Positions 24,996 through 34,420 of a stretch of 55,442 bases of DNA are shown here, piece by piece. The first letter of the stretch is position 1, and every line of letters begins with the position of its first letter. The DNA is taken from positions 1 through 55,442 of the forward strand of contig NZ_JARXVH010000035.1 in assembly GCF_029892565.1 (NCBI RefSeq). Reading direction: 5' to 3'. A program made the position numbers and the translations under genes. This DNA is from Streptomyces pseudovenezuelae. Its GTDB lineage: Bacteria > Actinomycetota > Actinomycetes > Streptomycetales > Streptomycetaceae. The notes beneath the pieces were generated by a model. It ran no database searches and was not told where the DNA came from. It saw nothing but the letters and a program-made list of their open reading frames with translations.

Positions 24996-27900
24996 CGGTC
25001 CGCCCCTTCCCCGTCCACCTGCCGCAGCCGTTCGGCGACTGCGGCGAGAACCGGTCGGCGCACCATGGTCCGCAGGAGTTCGTCGAAGGAGAACGCGCCC
25101 GCCTCCGGCAGCTCCCGGCGGAGCCGGCCGATGAACTGGGCGACGAGCAGGGAGTCCCCGCCCAGTTCGTAGAAGTTGTCGTCGCGGGCGACCGTGTGCA
25201 CCGAGAGCAACTCCTCCCACATGCCGGCCAGACGCCTCTCCAACTCGTCCAGGGGCGGCGCCGAGCGCATCGCGTCCTCCGGGCGGCCGTCGGCGACCCA
25301 GGACAGGACGGTCTTGCGGTCGACCTTGCCGTTCGCGCTCAGCGGGAGTTCCTCGACCGTCTCGATGTGGGCCGGGATCATGTACTCGGGGAGCTGCTCG
25401 GCGAGATGGTCGCGCAGGTCCTCCAGGTCGATGTCGGCCCGGTCCCGTTTGAAGGTGGCCGCGATCAAGTGCTGCCCGAACGAGGCGAGTTCGCCGTCCC
25501 CCTCCGGGAGGACCAAGACGGCCTGCGCTCCCGCCCCGGTGAGGAGCGCGCGCCACTCGTCCACGTCGAAGAAGGTCTGGTCGCGGCCCCGCCTCTGGTC
25601 CGCGAAGTCACCCTCGGCGTCCGGTGCCGCACCGTCGAGCTGGATGAGGAACTCCATCCAGGTCATCAAGTCGGGCCGGTCCACGGTGAGTTCGGTGAGT
25701 ACCAGCCAGCCGCCCGGAGCGAGCAGCTCCCGCAGTCCGCCGAGCACGGTGTCGATGTCCCGGGCGTTGTGGAGCGCGTTGGCGATCACGATCAGGTCGA
25801 AGCTCTGCGGCCGGAACCCCTGGGCGCGGTAGTCGGTGTTGAAGTCGAACAGGCCGTGCCGCACCCAGGGTTGGGCGGCGAAGCGGGCGCGCGCCTCGTT
25901 CAGGAAGAAGTGCGACACGTCGGTGAAGAGGTAGTCGGGTTCCATCCCCGGAGCCCCCGCGGCGGCGGGAAGCACCGCGACCATCTGGTCCGTCGTCGCA
26001 CCGACCCCGGCCCCGACCTCCAGGACGCGCAGGGGTCGGCCGGGTGCGGTCCCCGCGGCGAGTGCGCCGGCGAGTGCCGCCGTAGCACGGTTGAGATACC
26101 GCATGATCGCGTTGTCCGCGTACAGGGCCCGCGCGGACTGCGGTTTGCCGTCGGGGAACAGCAGTCGTACCTGGTCCAGTTCCCCGCGCAGCAGTTCCGG
26201 CAGCCGTCGCATGCTCGTGGTGAGCAACTCCAGTACGGGCGCGGTCCACAGCGGCTCGCAGCCCTCGGTCTCCAGCCGGCGCAGTTCCTCGTCGAGGACC
26301 CGCGCGTCGGCCGGCAGCAGATCCAGATAGCGGCCGGAGTCGGGATCGCGGCGCACCAGACCTTCTTTCTCCAGCGCCACGAGCCAGCGGCGTACGACCC
26401 GGTGGAACCGCGGTGGCACGCCCGCGCGGCGCAGCACCTGCGTCGCCGTCGGCGCTTCGGCGTCCGGGGGGAAGGCGCCCAGCGCGCGCAGGGCCGCCGC
26501 CATGGCGGTGAACGCCACATGGTTCAGCCGCTGTTGCTCCGCACGGACACGGGAGAGCTCGGACCGGGCGGCGGCTCGCGTGCCGGCCAAGTGGGCCGCC
26601 TCGGCCAGTTCCCGAGCCATTTCGGCCGCGACCGATGGTTGCGTGACGCGGCTGCCGGTCACGACGGCGGCGATGCGCCGGTTCGTGGCGGTCGAACCGT
26701 CGACGACTACCGCGGTGGTACCGACCTCCGGGTAGGAGAGCAACGCGGCCTCGATCTCGGCGAGTTCGATCCGATGACCGCGCACCTTGACCTGGGAGTC
26801 CTCGCGGCCCAGGAACTCGATGGTGCCGTCCGGGAGACAGCGGCCCAGGTCGCCGGTGCGGTAGAGGCGTTCGCCCGTGCCTGGACGGGTGACGAACCGT
26901 TCGGCGGTGCGTCGCTCGTCTCCCAGGTAGCCCATGGCGACACCGACACCGCCGATCCACAGCTCGCCGGGGACCAGTTCGGGGCGCGGGCGCATGGCGT
27001 CGTCCAGGACGTGGAAGGTCTGGTTGGCCAGCGGCTTGCCGTAGGGGATGCTGCGCCAGTCGGCGGGGACCTCGCCGATGGGATGGTAGATCGACCAGAT
27101 CGCTGCCTCGGTGGCACCGCCGAGGCTGATCAGTTCGAGGCCGGGACAGCGACGGCGTACCGCGTCGGGCAGGGTCACGGGGATCCAGTCGCCCGACAGC
27201 AGGGCGAGCCGGAGCGTGCTCAGATCGAGGGCCGGTTCGCTCTCCGCGAAGTGCTGGAGCATCTGGAGCTGGGCCGGTACGGAGTTCCACACGGTGACAC
27301 GGTGCCGGGTGATCAGCTCGGCCCAGTGCGAGGGGTCGCCGCGGCGTTCCGGGTCCGGCAGGACGAGACAGCCGCCGACACCCAGCACGCCGAAGACGTC
27401 GTACACGGAGAGGTCGAAGCCCAGTGCGGCGAGGGCGAGTCCACGGTCCTCGGAGGTGACCTTGAACCTGTGGTTGATGTCGGTGACGGTGTTGACCGCG
27501 CTCCGATGGCTGATCATCACCCCCTTCGGGCGGCCGGTCGAGCCGGAGGTGTAGATGACGTACGCCAGGTCCTCGCCGCTCGCCGTCGCTTCGGGCAACG
27601 GTGTCCCGAGGGCGGCGGGTTCCAGGGCGTCGACCTCGACGGTGTTCAGTGCGGCCGGGAAGTGCTCGAAGGCGGCCGACCAGGAGTGGGTGAGGAGTTC
27701 GCGCACCCCGGCGTCCGTGAGCATGACGTCCCGGCGGGCCGGCGGCTGGTTGGTGTCCACGGGCAGATACGCGCCGCCCGCGAGCAGAATGCCGAGGACG
27801 GCGACGACCTGCTCCCAGCCCTTGTCCAGGACCACGGCGACCGGCTCGCCGGTGCGTATGCCCCTGGCGCGCAGCACGTCGGCCACCGTGAGGGCGCGGC

Positions 27901-29656
27901 GCAGGAGTTCGTCGTAGCTCATCCGCTCGTTGGTGCCCCAGCGCAGGGCGGTGTCCTGCCCGTGGCACCGCGCCGCCTGGACCACGGCGTCGTGCAAGAG
28001 CTGTCCGGTCTCGGGGGTCGCGGTGTCGTTGACCCGGTTGCGGGTGGCGCGCTGGCGCTCCGGCAGGAGTGCGGGAACGGGGGCCGACCAGGCGCCGTCG
28101 GTGGTGGCGAGCGCCCGCACGAACTGTCCGTACGCGTCGAACATGGCGTCCAGCACGCCGTCCGGGAACAGCTCCTCCGCGGCGTCCCAGGCGAGCAACA
28201 GGCCTTCGGCGTCCTCGTACACCTGGTGGTCGAGCCACACCTGCGGGGTCTGCGAGATCATCCAGCCGAACTCGCCGAGGCTGCTGCGGAACCGCTCGTC
28301 GACGAACTCGGAACCGAGATTGCTGGCGAACACCACCGGGGCGGACGCCCGGTCACCGGGCCGGGCCCGTGCCAGGTCCCGCAGCACCTCGACCGCGGAG
28401 TACTCGGCATGCGCGGCGTCGCCCTGGAACTGCGTCTGCAGCCGTCGGGCGTGCTCCCTGAACGGCAGGCCGTCCGAGGTGTCGGCCGTCACCAGGACGA
28501 GATTGGTGAAGTCGGCGACCAGGTCACCCACTTCGGGGTGCAGCGGCTGCCGGTCGAAGAGCGGCAGATTGAGCACGAAGCGCCGCTGCGCACTCCAGGC
28601 ACCGAGCACCTCGGCGTAGGCCGCCGCCAGCGCCATGGCGGGGGTCACCCCACAGGCACGGGCCCGCTCGGCGAAACCCCGCCACGCGTCGGGCGCCAGC
28701 CGGGTGAAACGGCGCGTGAACCGGGGCCGCTCGACCAGGTCCGGGTCCACGGCCAGCGGCAGCGCGGGGCCACCCGGCAGCTCGGGGAGACGTTCCCGCC
28801 AGTAGGCGCGGGCGCGCTCGCGGGACGAACTCCGTTGCGCGGAAAGGTCGTTGAGATAGCGGGGGAAGGAGTACGCGGGACCGGACGCGGCGGTGCCCTC
28901 GGCATAGTGCCGGGCCATCTCGGCGAGCAGGTGCTGGATGCTGAGGACGTCGGCGACGAGCAGGTCGATCCCGAAGTGGATGCGCGTCTCGCCGCCGGGG
29001 CGCAGGGACAGTTGGACGTCGAGGACATGGCCGGCGGCGACGTCGAACCGCCGGTGCGAGAGCCGCCCCCGGACCTGGCGCAGTGCCTTCTCCGCCGCCC
29101 CCGGCGACAACCGCCGGAAGTCGTGCACGGTCAGGCCCGGCCAGGGTGAGACGGCCGCCACCCGTTGTGTACCGTCCTCCAGGAAGCGCGCCCGGAGCAT
29201 CCCGTGGCGCGCGATGAGGGCACGCACGGCCGACTCGAGGCGGGTGGCGCGCACGTCACGGCCGTCGAACTCCATATAGGCGTGGCAGCCGTTGCCGCCC
29301 AGCGACTGGCCGTCCGCGCGCCCGATCCAGTACGCCTGCTGCACCGGCGTCAGCGGGAAGGCGGCGTCCTCGTCCGGGCCGCCGGTACATCGGTCGGCCT
29401 CCGGCGGGCGGGCGACGGAGAGGTGTTGTTCCAGGAGCCGGGTCCAGGCGGCGACGGTCGGTTCCTTGGCCAGTTCCGCGTAGTCGACCTCTGCCCCGGC
29501 GGAGCGCCAGCGCCCGACGAGAGCCATGGTGCGGATCGAGTCGAGCCCGTGCGAGATCAGGTTGTCCGTGTCCCCCACCGTCTCCGGTGGGATACCGAGT
29601 ACTTCGGACAGGGCCTCGCGGATCTTGCGCGCTACAGCGGGTGCGGGGTGCGTCAT
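24992..29656 (-). CDS. PchE/HMWP2-like NRPS: carrier-Cy-A(Cys)-MT-like insert-PCP
   Basis: A 1554-residue NRPS (ATG 29656 after GAGAGG). Domains: an aryl carrier (Ser40 in SHGLDSIRT); a heterocyclisation domain (about 95-530) with DxxxxDxxS at 231-239 (DLLVADVLS); an adenylation domain from about 550 with TSGSTGRPKG. Specificity residues read D-L-Y-N-L-S-L-I-W, the known cysteine code. A methyltransferase-like domain (LEVGAGVGATTD) is embedded before the A-domain end (LSANGKVDRK), where PchE has its tailoring/epimerase insert, and a PCP follows (LGGDSLLVAQF). It should couple salicylate to cysteine and cyclise to hydroxyphenyl-thiazoline. The TE gene overlaps its stop. Methylation versus epimerisation by the insert is undecided. 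Confidence 0.93.
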   Translation of the reverse strand: MTHPAPAVARKIREALSEVLGIPPETVGDTDNLISHGLDSIRTMALVGRWRSAGAEVDYAELAKEPTVAAWTRLLEQHLSVARPPEADRCTGGPDEDAAFPLTPVQQAYWIGRADGQSLGGNGCHAYMEFDGRDVRATRLESAVRALIARHGMLRARFLEDGTQRVAAVSPWPGLTVHDFRRLSPGAAEKALRQVRGRLSHRRFDVAAGHVLDVQLSLRPGGETRIHFGIDLLVADVLSIQHLLAEMARHYAEGTAASGPAYSFPRYLNDLSAQRSSSRERARAYWRERLPELPGGPALPLAVDPDLVERPRFTRRFTRLAPDAWRGFAERARACGVTPAMALAAAYAEVLGAWSAQRRFVLNLPLFDRQPLHPEVGDLVADFTNLVLVTADTSDGLPFREHARRLQTQFQGDAAHAEYSAVEVLRDLARARPGDRASAPVVFASNLGSEFVDERFRSSLGEFGWMISQTPQVWLDHQVYEDAEGLLLAWDAAEELFPDGVLDAMFDAYGQFVRALATTDGAWSAPVPALLPERQRATRNRVNDTATPETGQLLHDAVVQAARCHGQDTALRWGTNERMSYDELLRRALTVADVLRARGIRTGEPVAVVLDKGWEQVVAVLGILLAGGAYLPVDTNQPPARRDVMLTDAGVRELLTHSWSAAFEHFPAALNTVEVDALEPAALGTPLPEATASGEDLAYVIYTSGSTGRPKGVMISHRSAVNTVTDINHRFKVTSEDRGLALAALGFDLSVYDVFGVLGVGGCLVLPDPERRGDPSHWAELITRHRVTVWNSVPAQLQMLQHFAESEPALDLSTLRLALLSGDWIPVTLPDAVRRRCPGLELISLGGATEAAIWSIYHPIGEVPADWRSIPYGKPLANQTFHVLDDAMRPRPELVPGELWIGGVGVAMGYLGDERRTAERFVTRPGTGERLYRTGDLGRCLPDGTIEFLGREDSQVKVRGHRIELAEIEAALLSYPEVGTTAVVVDGSTATNRRIAAVVTGSRVTQPSVAAEMARELAEAAHLAGTRAAARSELSRVRAEQQRLNHVAFTAMAAALRALGAFPPDAEAPTATQVLRRAGVPPRFHRVVRRWLVALEKEGLVRRDPDSGRYLDLLPADARVLDEELRRLETEGCEPLWTAPVLELLTTSMRRLPELLRGELDQVRLLFPDGKPQSARALYADNAIMRYLNRATAALAGALAAGTAPGRPLRVLEVGAGVGATTDQMVAVLPAAAGAPGMEPDYLFTDVSHFFLNEARARFAAQPWVRHGLFDFNTDYRAQGFRPQSFDLIVIANALHNARDIDTVLGGLRELLAPGGWLVLTELTVDRPDLMTWMEFLIQLDGAAPDAEGDFADQRRGRDQTFFDVDEWRALLTGAGAQAVLVLPEGDGELASFGQHLIAATFKRDRADIDLEDLRDHLAEQLPEYMIPAHIETVEELPLSANGKVDRKTVLSWVADGRPEDAMRSAPPLDELERRLAGMWEELLSVHTVARDDNFYELGGDSLLVAQFIGRLRRELPEAGAFSFDELLRTMVRRPVLAAVAERLRQVDGEGADR

Positions 29657-30005
29657 CGCTGTCCTCTCTCGGGGTCTCACCGACTGATTTACCGGCGATT
29701 CGGGAAGGGCGATTACGGGAAATTTTCAGGAATTAGAAAGCTGGCTTTTGTTGTCTCTCAAGCGAACTCAACGTAAAACATCGTGCGTGCACACCGAAAG
29801 GGGAGTGGCCGAAGAGGTAGTACCCGGTAGGGGTATGTCGGGCGTGTCCGAAGTGTCTATTCATAACCGGGCAAACAGCTTAGCGGTTTGGAGTGTGCTT
29901 TACTTAAACATTATCTTTACGTTATTGACTTCAGGTGTTCTCCTGGATCAGATTCTTTACATCTGCGTAAGTGTTTGAAGTTCCTGAGAATCTCGATTTT
30001 AGGGT
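29657..30005. promoter_or_regulatory. AT-rich divergent control region of NRPS and salicylate genes
   Basis: A 349-bp gap, clearly less GC-rich than its surroundings, between the divergent NRPS and salicyl-AMP ligase genes. It holds three CTTTAC direct repeats (29898, 29915, 29955) and a TTGACT (29925-29930) usable as a -35 element. I see no match to the IdeR/DmdR iron box (TTAGGTTAG dyad), which would be expected for a standard siderophore operon. No convincing gene lies inside. Confidence 0.45.
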
Positions 30006-31673
30006 GTGAATCCTGTGGACGTGGTTCCTTGGCCGGAGGAATTGGTGGAGCGGTATCGGCGGGCCGGCCACTGGCAGGGGCGGCCGCTGGGAGAGCTGCT
30101 GCGCGAGCGGGCGCGCGAGCACCCAGACGCCCCGGCTCTGCTCTCCGACGGCCTGTCGTGGAGCTATGCCGAACTGGACGAGCGCGGCGACCGGCTCGCC
30201 GCCGGTCTCGTCGACCTGGGGGTCCGTCCCGGAGACCGGGTGGTCGTCCAACTCCCCAACATCCCCGAGATCCTGCCGTTGCTCATCGCCCTGTTCCGCC
30301 TGGGCGCCCTGCCCGTGCTCGGGCTGCCCGCCTACCGCGCCAGCGAAGCCGTCCACCTCTGCCGCAGCACCGACGCCGTCGCCTACGTCGTACCCGACAC
30401 GGACCCGGACACGGGCTTCGACTACCGCGAACTCGCCGCCGAGGTGCGGGCGAAGGCCCCCTCGCTGCGCCACGTGCTGGTCGCCGGTGAGCCGGGGCTG
30501 TACACCCCCTTGCGCGAGGTCGACGCCGCTCCACGGCCGCTGCCCGCGCCCGCGGCGGGCGATCCGGCGGTGCTGCTGGTGTCCGGCGGTACGACGGGGC
30601 TGCCCAAGTTGATCCCGCGCACCCACGACGACTACTTCTACAACCTCCGCGCCAGTGCCGAGGTCTGCGGGCTCCACGAACGCAGCGTCTACCTCGCCGT
30701 CCTGCCCATCGGCCACAACTTCCCGCTGGCCTGCCCCGGCGTCCTCGGGGTGCTCCACGCCGGCGGCACGGTCGCCCTGTGCCCGTCACCGAGCCCGGAG
30801 ACCGCGTTCGCCGCGATCGAACGGTTCCGGGCGACCGTGACGGCCGTGGTGCCGCCGCTGGCCGCGCTCTGGTCCCAGGCCGTCCGATGGAGTGCCGCCG
30901 ACATCGGCAGCCTCGAACTCGTCCAGGTGGGCGGCGCCCGGCTCTCCCCGGACGCGGCCCGGCTCATCGGCCCCGCCCTGGGCTGCGAACTCCAGCAGGT
31001 CTTCGGCATGGCGGAGGGCCTGCTCAGCTACACACGCCGCGGCGACGACGCGGAGACCGTCGCCACCACCCAGGGCTTCCCGCTCAGCCCCGACGACGAG
31101 ATACGCGTCGTCGACGCGGCAGGCGAGGACGTACCGCCCGGTGCGGTCGGCAACCTGCTCACCCGGGGCCCGTACACGCTGCGCGGCTACTACCGCGCCC
31201 CCGAGCACAACCTCCGGGCCTTCACCGCGGACGGCTACTACCGCACCGGCGACCTGGTCAGACTCACCGCCGAAGGCCGACTCGTCGTCGAGGGCCGGGA
31301 GAAGGACCTGGTGAACCGCGGCGGCGACAAGATCTCCGCTGACGAGCTGCAGAACCATCTGCGTGCCCACCCCGCCGTCCTGGACGCCGCCGTCGTGCCC
31401 GTCCCCGACCTCTATCTGGGTGAGCGGACCTGCGCGTGCCTGCTCCTGCGCGACGGCCACGACGAGGCCCCCGACCTCACCGCCTTCCTCCACGACCGAG
31501 GCCTCGCGACCTACAAGATCCCCGACGTGGTGCGGATCTTCGACGCCTTCCCGCTGACCAGCGTCGGCAAGGTCGACAAGCGTGAACTCGCCCGTGCCGT
31601 CACCCCGAAAACGGATGCGACGGCCTCGGAGCTCCGCCCCGGCGATCCCGGCGCGGGCACCCGCTCCCGTTGA
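30006..31673 (+). CDS. Salicyl-AMP ligase (DhbE/YbtE/PchD family)
   Basis: A 555-residue stand-alone aryl-acid adenylating enzyme. It opens with PWPEELVERYRRAGHWQGRPL, typical of the family. The A3 motif is SGGTTGLPKLIPRTHDDY. The substrate motif HNFPLACPG carries Cys where DHB-activating enzymes have Ser, which in this family marks salicylate preference. The end shows YYRTGDLVR, GREKDLVNRGGDKIS and LTSVGKVDKRE with the catalytic Lys. It would load salicylate onto the N-terminal carrier of the divergent NRPS. The salicylate synthase gene lies 109 bp downstream. The start is GTG 30006. Confidence 0.93.
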   Translation: MNPVDVVPWPEELVERYRRAGHWQGRPLGELLRERAREHPDAPALLSDGLSWSYAELDERGDRLAAGLVDLGVRPGDRVVVQLPNIPEILPLLIALFRLGALPVLGLPAYRASEAVHLCRSTDAVAYVVPDTDPDTGFDYRELAAEVRAKAPSLRHVLVAGEPGLYTPLREVDAAPRPLPAPAAGDPAVLLVSGGTTGLPKLIPRTHDDYFYNLRASAEVCGLHERSVYLAVLPIGHNFPLACPGVLGVLHAGGTVALCPSPSPETAFAAIERFRATVTAVVPPLAALWSQAVRWSAADIGSLELVQVGGARLSPDAARLIGPALGCELQQVFGMAEGLLSYTRRGDDAETVATTQGFPLSPDDEIRVVDAAGEDVPPGAVGNLLTRGPYTLRGYYRAPEHNLRAFTADGYYRTGDLVRLTAEGRLVVEGREKDLVNRGGDKISADELQNHLRAHPAVLDAAVVPVPDLYLGERTCACLLLRDGHDEAPDLTAFLHDRGLATYKIPDVVRIFDAFPLTSVGKVDKRELARAVTPKTDATASELRPGDPGAGTRSR

Positions 31674-31676
31674 TCC

Positions 31677-31722
31677 CCCGGCGGGTCGCCGGCCCCGGCG
31701 ATCCCGAGGCCGCCCCGCCGGG
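31677..31722 (+). terminator. GC-rich hairpin between ligase and synthase genes
   Basis: CCCGGCGGG (31677-31685) pairs with CCCGCCGGG (31714-31722), and an inner CGCCGGCCCCGGCG can fold by itself. It lies immediately after the ligase stop. It may act as a terminator, an attenuator or a processing signal inside the gene pair. Confidence 0.4.
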
Positions 31723-31782
31723 TGATCGCACCGTGCCGAGCGCTCCGACCCGATCCGATCACCCTCAACCTCAAGGACGGCC

Positions 31783-33153
31783 ATGACCGAACGGCAGCGC
31801 TACCTCGAAATCACCGTGCCGGTTCCGGGCGACCCGATGCTCCACGCGGCGCGCCTCGCCCGCCACGGACCGCATGAGCAGTACGTCGTGTACGAGCGCG
31901 CGGGCGAGTGGTGCTACGCGGCGGGCGCCGAGGCCGAACTCACCCTCTTCCCCGACCGCGTCGACCTCCGCACCGGCACGGAACACGTCTCGACCCCGTG
32001 CGGGGACGAACCCCTGCGGCAGGTCCACCTGACGCTCGACAAGCTGCCGTTCGACGGCTGGCGCGCCTACGGCTGGGCGTCGTTCGAGCTGTCGTACACA
32101 CTGGCCGGCCGGCCGGAACAACAGGCCGCCGGGCCGGCCGAGGACCTGCTGATGCATCTCGTCGTGCCCGCGGTAGAGGTGCGGGTCAGGTCCGGGGAGG
32201 CACTGATCCGATGTACCGACCCGGCCATGGCGGACAAGATCCGTCGCCTGCTGGCCGACCCCGATGCCGAACCGGTGCCTGCGCCCGCCCTCCGCGTCGA
32301 CATCGTCGGTAGCGGCAGGGAGCCGTACCAGGCCGCCGTCTCCGCCGCGGTCTCCGCCATCCGCGGCGGTGAACTGCACAAGGTCATCCTCTCCCGGACC
32401 GTCGACGTGGACCAGGAGATCGACCTGATCGACACCTACGTGACCGGACGCCGGGCCAACAACCCGGCCCGTTCCTTCCTGTTGCGCCTCGGCGGCATCG
32501 AGGCCGCGGGGTTCAGCCCGGAGACCGTGGTGGAGGTCGGCGCGGACGGCGCGGTCTCCACCCAGCCGCTCGCCGGCACCCGGGCACTGACCGGAGACGC
32601 CACCCAGGACGAGCGGCTGCGCCTCGAACTGCTCGCGGACCCCAAGGAGGTGTACGAGCACGCGATATCCGTGCAGGTGGCCTGGAACGAGATGACGGCG
32701 GTGTGCGCGCCGGGATCGGCCAGGGTCGAGGAACTGATGGGGGTGAAACAACGGGGCAGCGTCCAGCACCTGGCCTCCCGCGTCACCGGCCGGCTCGCCG
32801 AACGGACCGAGGGACCCTGGCCGGCTCTGGCCGCCGTCTTCCCGGCCGTCACCGCGTCCGGCGTGCCCAAGACGGCCGCGTACGAGGTGATCCGCCGTCA
32901 CGAGTCCGAGCCCCGGGGCCTGTACAGTGGCGCGGTCCTGATGGTGGGCAGCGCGGGCGACCTGGACGCGGCCCTGGTCCTGCGCACGGTCTACCGCAGA
33001 GGTGGCCGCACCTGGCTGCGCGCCGGGGCGGGCATCGTCGGGGAGTCGCGCCCGGAGCGTGAGTTCGAGGAGACCTGCGAGAAGCTGCGCAGCGTGTCAC
33101 GCCATCTCGTGCCGGCCGACGGCGCGAGCGACGCCCCCTCCGGGACGACCTGA
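31783..33153 (+). CDS. Salicylate synthase (MbtI/Irp9/YbtS family)
   Basis: A 456-residue chorismate-using enzyme. Motifs in order: GGELHKVILSRTVDV (with the general-base Lys), GFSPETVVEV, TQPLAGTRALTG, DPKEVYEHAISVQ, FPAVTASGVPKTAAYEVI, RGLYSGAVLMV and the C-terminal RAGAGIVGESRPEREFEET. MbtI-type enzymes convert chorismate through isochorismate to salicylate and pyruvate in one protein, so no separate lyase is needed. Its product is the substrate of the preceding ligase. RBS-like AAGGAC precedes ATG 31783. It marks the pathway as salicylate-capped. Confidence 0.95.
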   Translation: MTERQRYLEITVPVPGDPMLHAARLARHGPHEQYVVYERAGEWCYAAGAEAELTLFPDRVDLRTGTEHVSTPCGDEPLRQVHLTLDKLPFDGWRAYGWASFELSYTLAGRPEQQAAGPAEDLLMHLVVPAVEVRVRSGEALIRCTDPAMADKIRRLLADPDAEPVPAPALRVDIVGSGREPYQAAVSAAVSAIRGGELHKVILSRTVDVDQEIDLIDTYVTGRRANNPARSFLLRLGGIEAAGFSPETVVEVGADGAVSTQPLAGTRALTGDATQDERLRLELLADPKEVYEHAISVQVAWNEMTAVCAPGSARVEELMGVKQRGSVQHLASRVTGRLAERTEGPWPALAAVFPAVTASGVPKTAAYEVIRRHESEPRGLYSGAVLMVGSAGDLDAALVLRTVYRRGGRTWLRAGAGIVGESRPEREFEETCEKLRSVSRHLVPADGASDAPSGTT

Positions 33154-33205
33154 CGCGGGGAGCCACCCGGGACCGGGCAGCGGAGCGTTGTCGTAGACTC
33201 CCCGC

Positions 33206-33835
33206 ATGCCTACGACCCCCAGCCGCCCCGCGCAGGGCGGTGCGGCGCGGACGGCGGGCGGCCCGTCGGGAGCCCCGCGCAGGCGTGCCGACGCGGAGCG
33301 GAGCATCGTCTCGATCGTCGCCGCCGGTCTTGAGTGCTTCCGCGAGGATTCCCAGGCGAGCATGACCGCCGTCGCGCGTGCCGCGGGGGTCAGCCGGGTG
33401 ACGCTCTACTCGCACTTCCCGTCGCGTGAGGCGCTGTTCGAGGCCGTGCTGGCCTACTCCGTCAACGAGGCGGACAAGGCGCTGGAAGCCCAGGAGCTGG
33501 ACGTCGGCCCCGCCGACGAGGCGATGGCCCGCATGGTGCATTCCTGTTGGCGGATCCTCGACCAGCACTCCTTCCTGGTGACCGCCTCCGAGGGCCTCGT
33601 CGGCGAGCCGCGCCGGCGCCGGCAGCACCGTACGGTGCTGGACCGCGTCGACCGCCTCATCGCCCGCGGGCAGGAGGAGGGCGTCTTCCGCACCGACCTG
33701 CCCCGTACCTGGCTGGTCACCGTCTTCTACAGCCTGCTGCACACCGCGACCGGGGAGACCGGGGCGCGGCGGCTGCGGGCGGGAGAAGCAGCGTCCGTGC
33801 TGGAGCGCACCTTGCTCGCCGCGCTGCGCAAGTGA
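33206..33835 (+). CDS. TetR-family transcriptional regulator
   Basis: A 209-residue protein. After a 28-residue polar arm the HTH reads RSIVSIVAAGLECFREDS, then VARAAGVSRVTLYSHFPSREALFEAVL. The remaining helices form the ligand-binding half (HSCWRILDQHSFLVTASEG). It follows the salicylate synthase by 52 bp in the same direction, so it may be co-transcribed. It is a plausible regulator of the tandem CTACG dyads at 8213-8244 or of the divergent region at 29.7-30.0 kb, but nothing in the sequence decides this. Confidence 0.88.
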   Translation: MPTTPSRPAQGGAARTAGGPSGAPRRRADAERSIVSIVAAGLECFREDSQASMTAVARAAGVSRVTLYSHFPSREALFEAVLAYSVNEADKALEAQELDVGPADEAMARMVHSCWRILDQHSFLVTASEGLVGEPRRRRQHRTVLDRVDRLIARGQEEGVFRTDLPRTWLVTVFYSLLHTATGETGARRLRAGEAASVLERTLLAALRK

Positions 33836-33890
33836 GCCGGTGCCGTGCCCTGTCGCTATCATCGCGGGGCACGGTTGGGGAGGTCGGGCG

Positions 33891-34280
33891 ATGTGGAATC
33901 TGGGCAGTCTGGAGGCCGAGGTGATGGACCTGATCTGGTCCGCCACCGAACCGGTGTCCGTCCGTGACGTGACCGGACAGATCAACGCCTCCCGGGCTCA
34001 ACCCCTCGCGTACACCACGGTGATGACCACGATGTTCAAGCTCTTCCGCAAGGGGTGGCTGGAGCGCGACAAACGCGGAAAGCAGTTCGTCTACGCCCCG
34101 GTCGAGGCCCGGGATGCCTGTGTCGCCCGGCTTATGACACAGGTCCTGGGGAGCAGCGCCGACCCCGAAGTGGCGCTGCTGCACTTTGTCGAAGGGCTCG
34201 GCACGGAGCGGTCGACGGCACTGCGTTCCGCTCTGCACCGGCTGCCCGACGCCGACGAGCCCGAGACCGACCTTCCGTAA
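33891..34280 (+). CDS. BlaI/MecI-type winged-helix repressor (second copy)
   Basis: A 129-residue protein. ATG 33891 is preferred because GGGAGG precedes it by 7 nt. It has the family pattern LGSLEAEVMDLIW, VRDVTGQI, LAYTTVMTTMFKLFRKGWLERDKRGKQFVYAPV and a helical tail. Regulators of this type are normally cleaved or released by an M56 membrane peptidase. Such a gene lies 3.6 kb away on the other strand (37913-38830), separated by four biosynthetic genes. Together with the BlaI at 22292 this gives two repressors and one visible sensor. Confidence 0.9.
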   Translation: MWNLGSLEAEVMDLIWSATEPVSVRDVTGQINASRAQPLAYTTVMTTMFKLFRKGWLERDKRGKQFVYAPVEARDACVARLMTQVLGSSADPEVALLHFVEGLGTERSTALRSALHRLPDADEPETDLP

Positions 34281-34375
34281 CTCTTACAGAATCGTTCGAC
34301 TTGTTGTCCTGGTCGCGATGACCCCCTAACCTGAACAGTGTTGTTCGTGTTCATGGGTGCGGGGGAGGTGCGTCC

Positions 34376-34420
34376 GTGAGTGCAACGCTGTGCTGCGCGC
34401 GCCCGGAGGCCGGGCGATGA
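34376..34420 (+). CDS. 14-codon Cys-Cys leader peptide overlapping the sulfur-carrier gene
   Basis: GTG 34376 has a strong ribosome site (GGGGGAGG, 7 nt upstream) and encodes MSATLCCARPEAGR. Its TGA overlaps the ATG of the sulfur-carrier gene as ATGA. Short ORFs with consecutive cysteine codons in front of sulfur genes act as cysteine-responsive attenuators in mycobacteria. The same logic would fit here: ribosomes stalling at Cys codons when cysteine is scarce would alter translation of the carrier gene. Function is inferred from position and composition. Confidence 0.5.
   Translation: MSATLCCARPEAGR

Noticed and set aside
24569..29149. A 1526-codon open frame on the forward strand opposite the Cys NRPS
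   Set aside because: Its protein is low-complexity with no domain, and it is antisense to a fully recognisable NRPS; long antisense frames are common at this GC content.
29748..29978. 76-codon hydrophobic ORF in the divergent control region
   Set aside because: AT-rich codons unlike the genome and no ribosome site; it overlaps the likely promoter area.
29970..30008. 12-codon ORF overlapping the ligase start as GTGA
   Set aside because: No ribosome site and no notable composition; probably chance, unlike the Cys-Cys leader at 34376.
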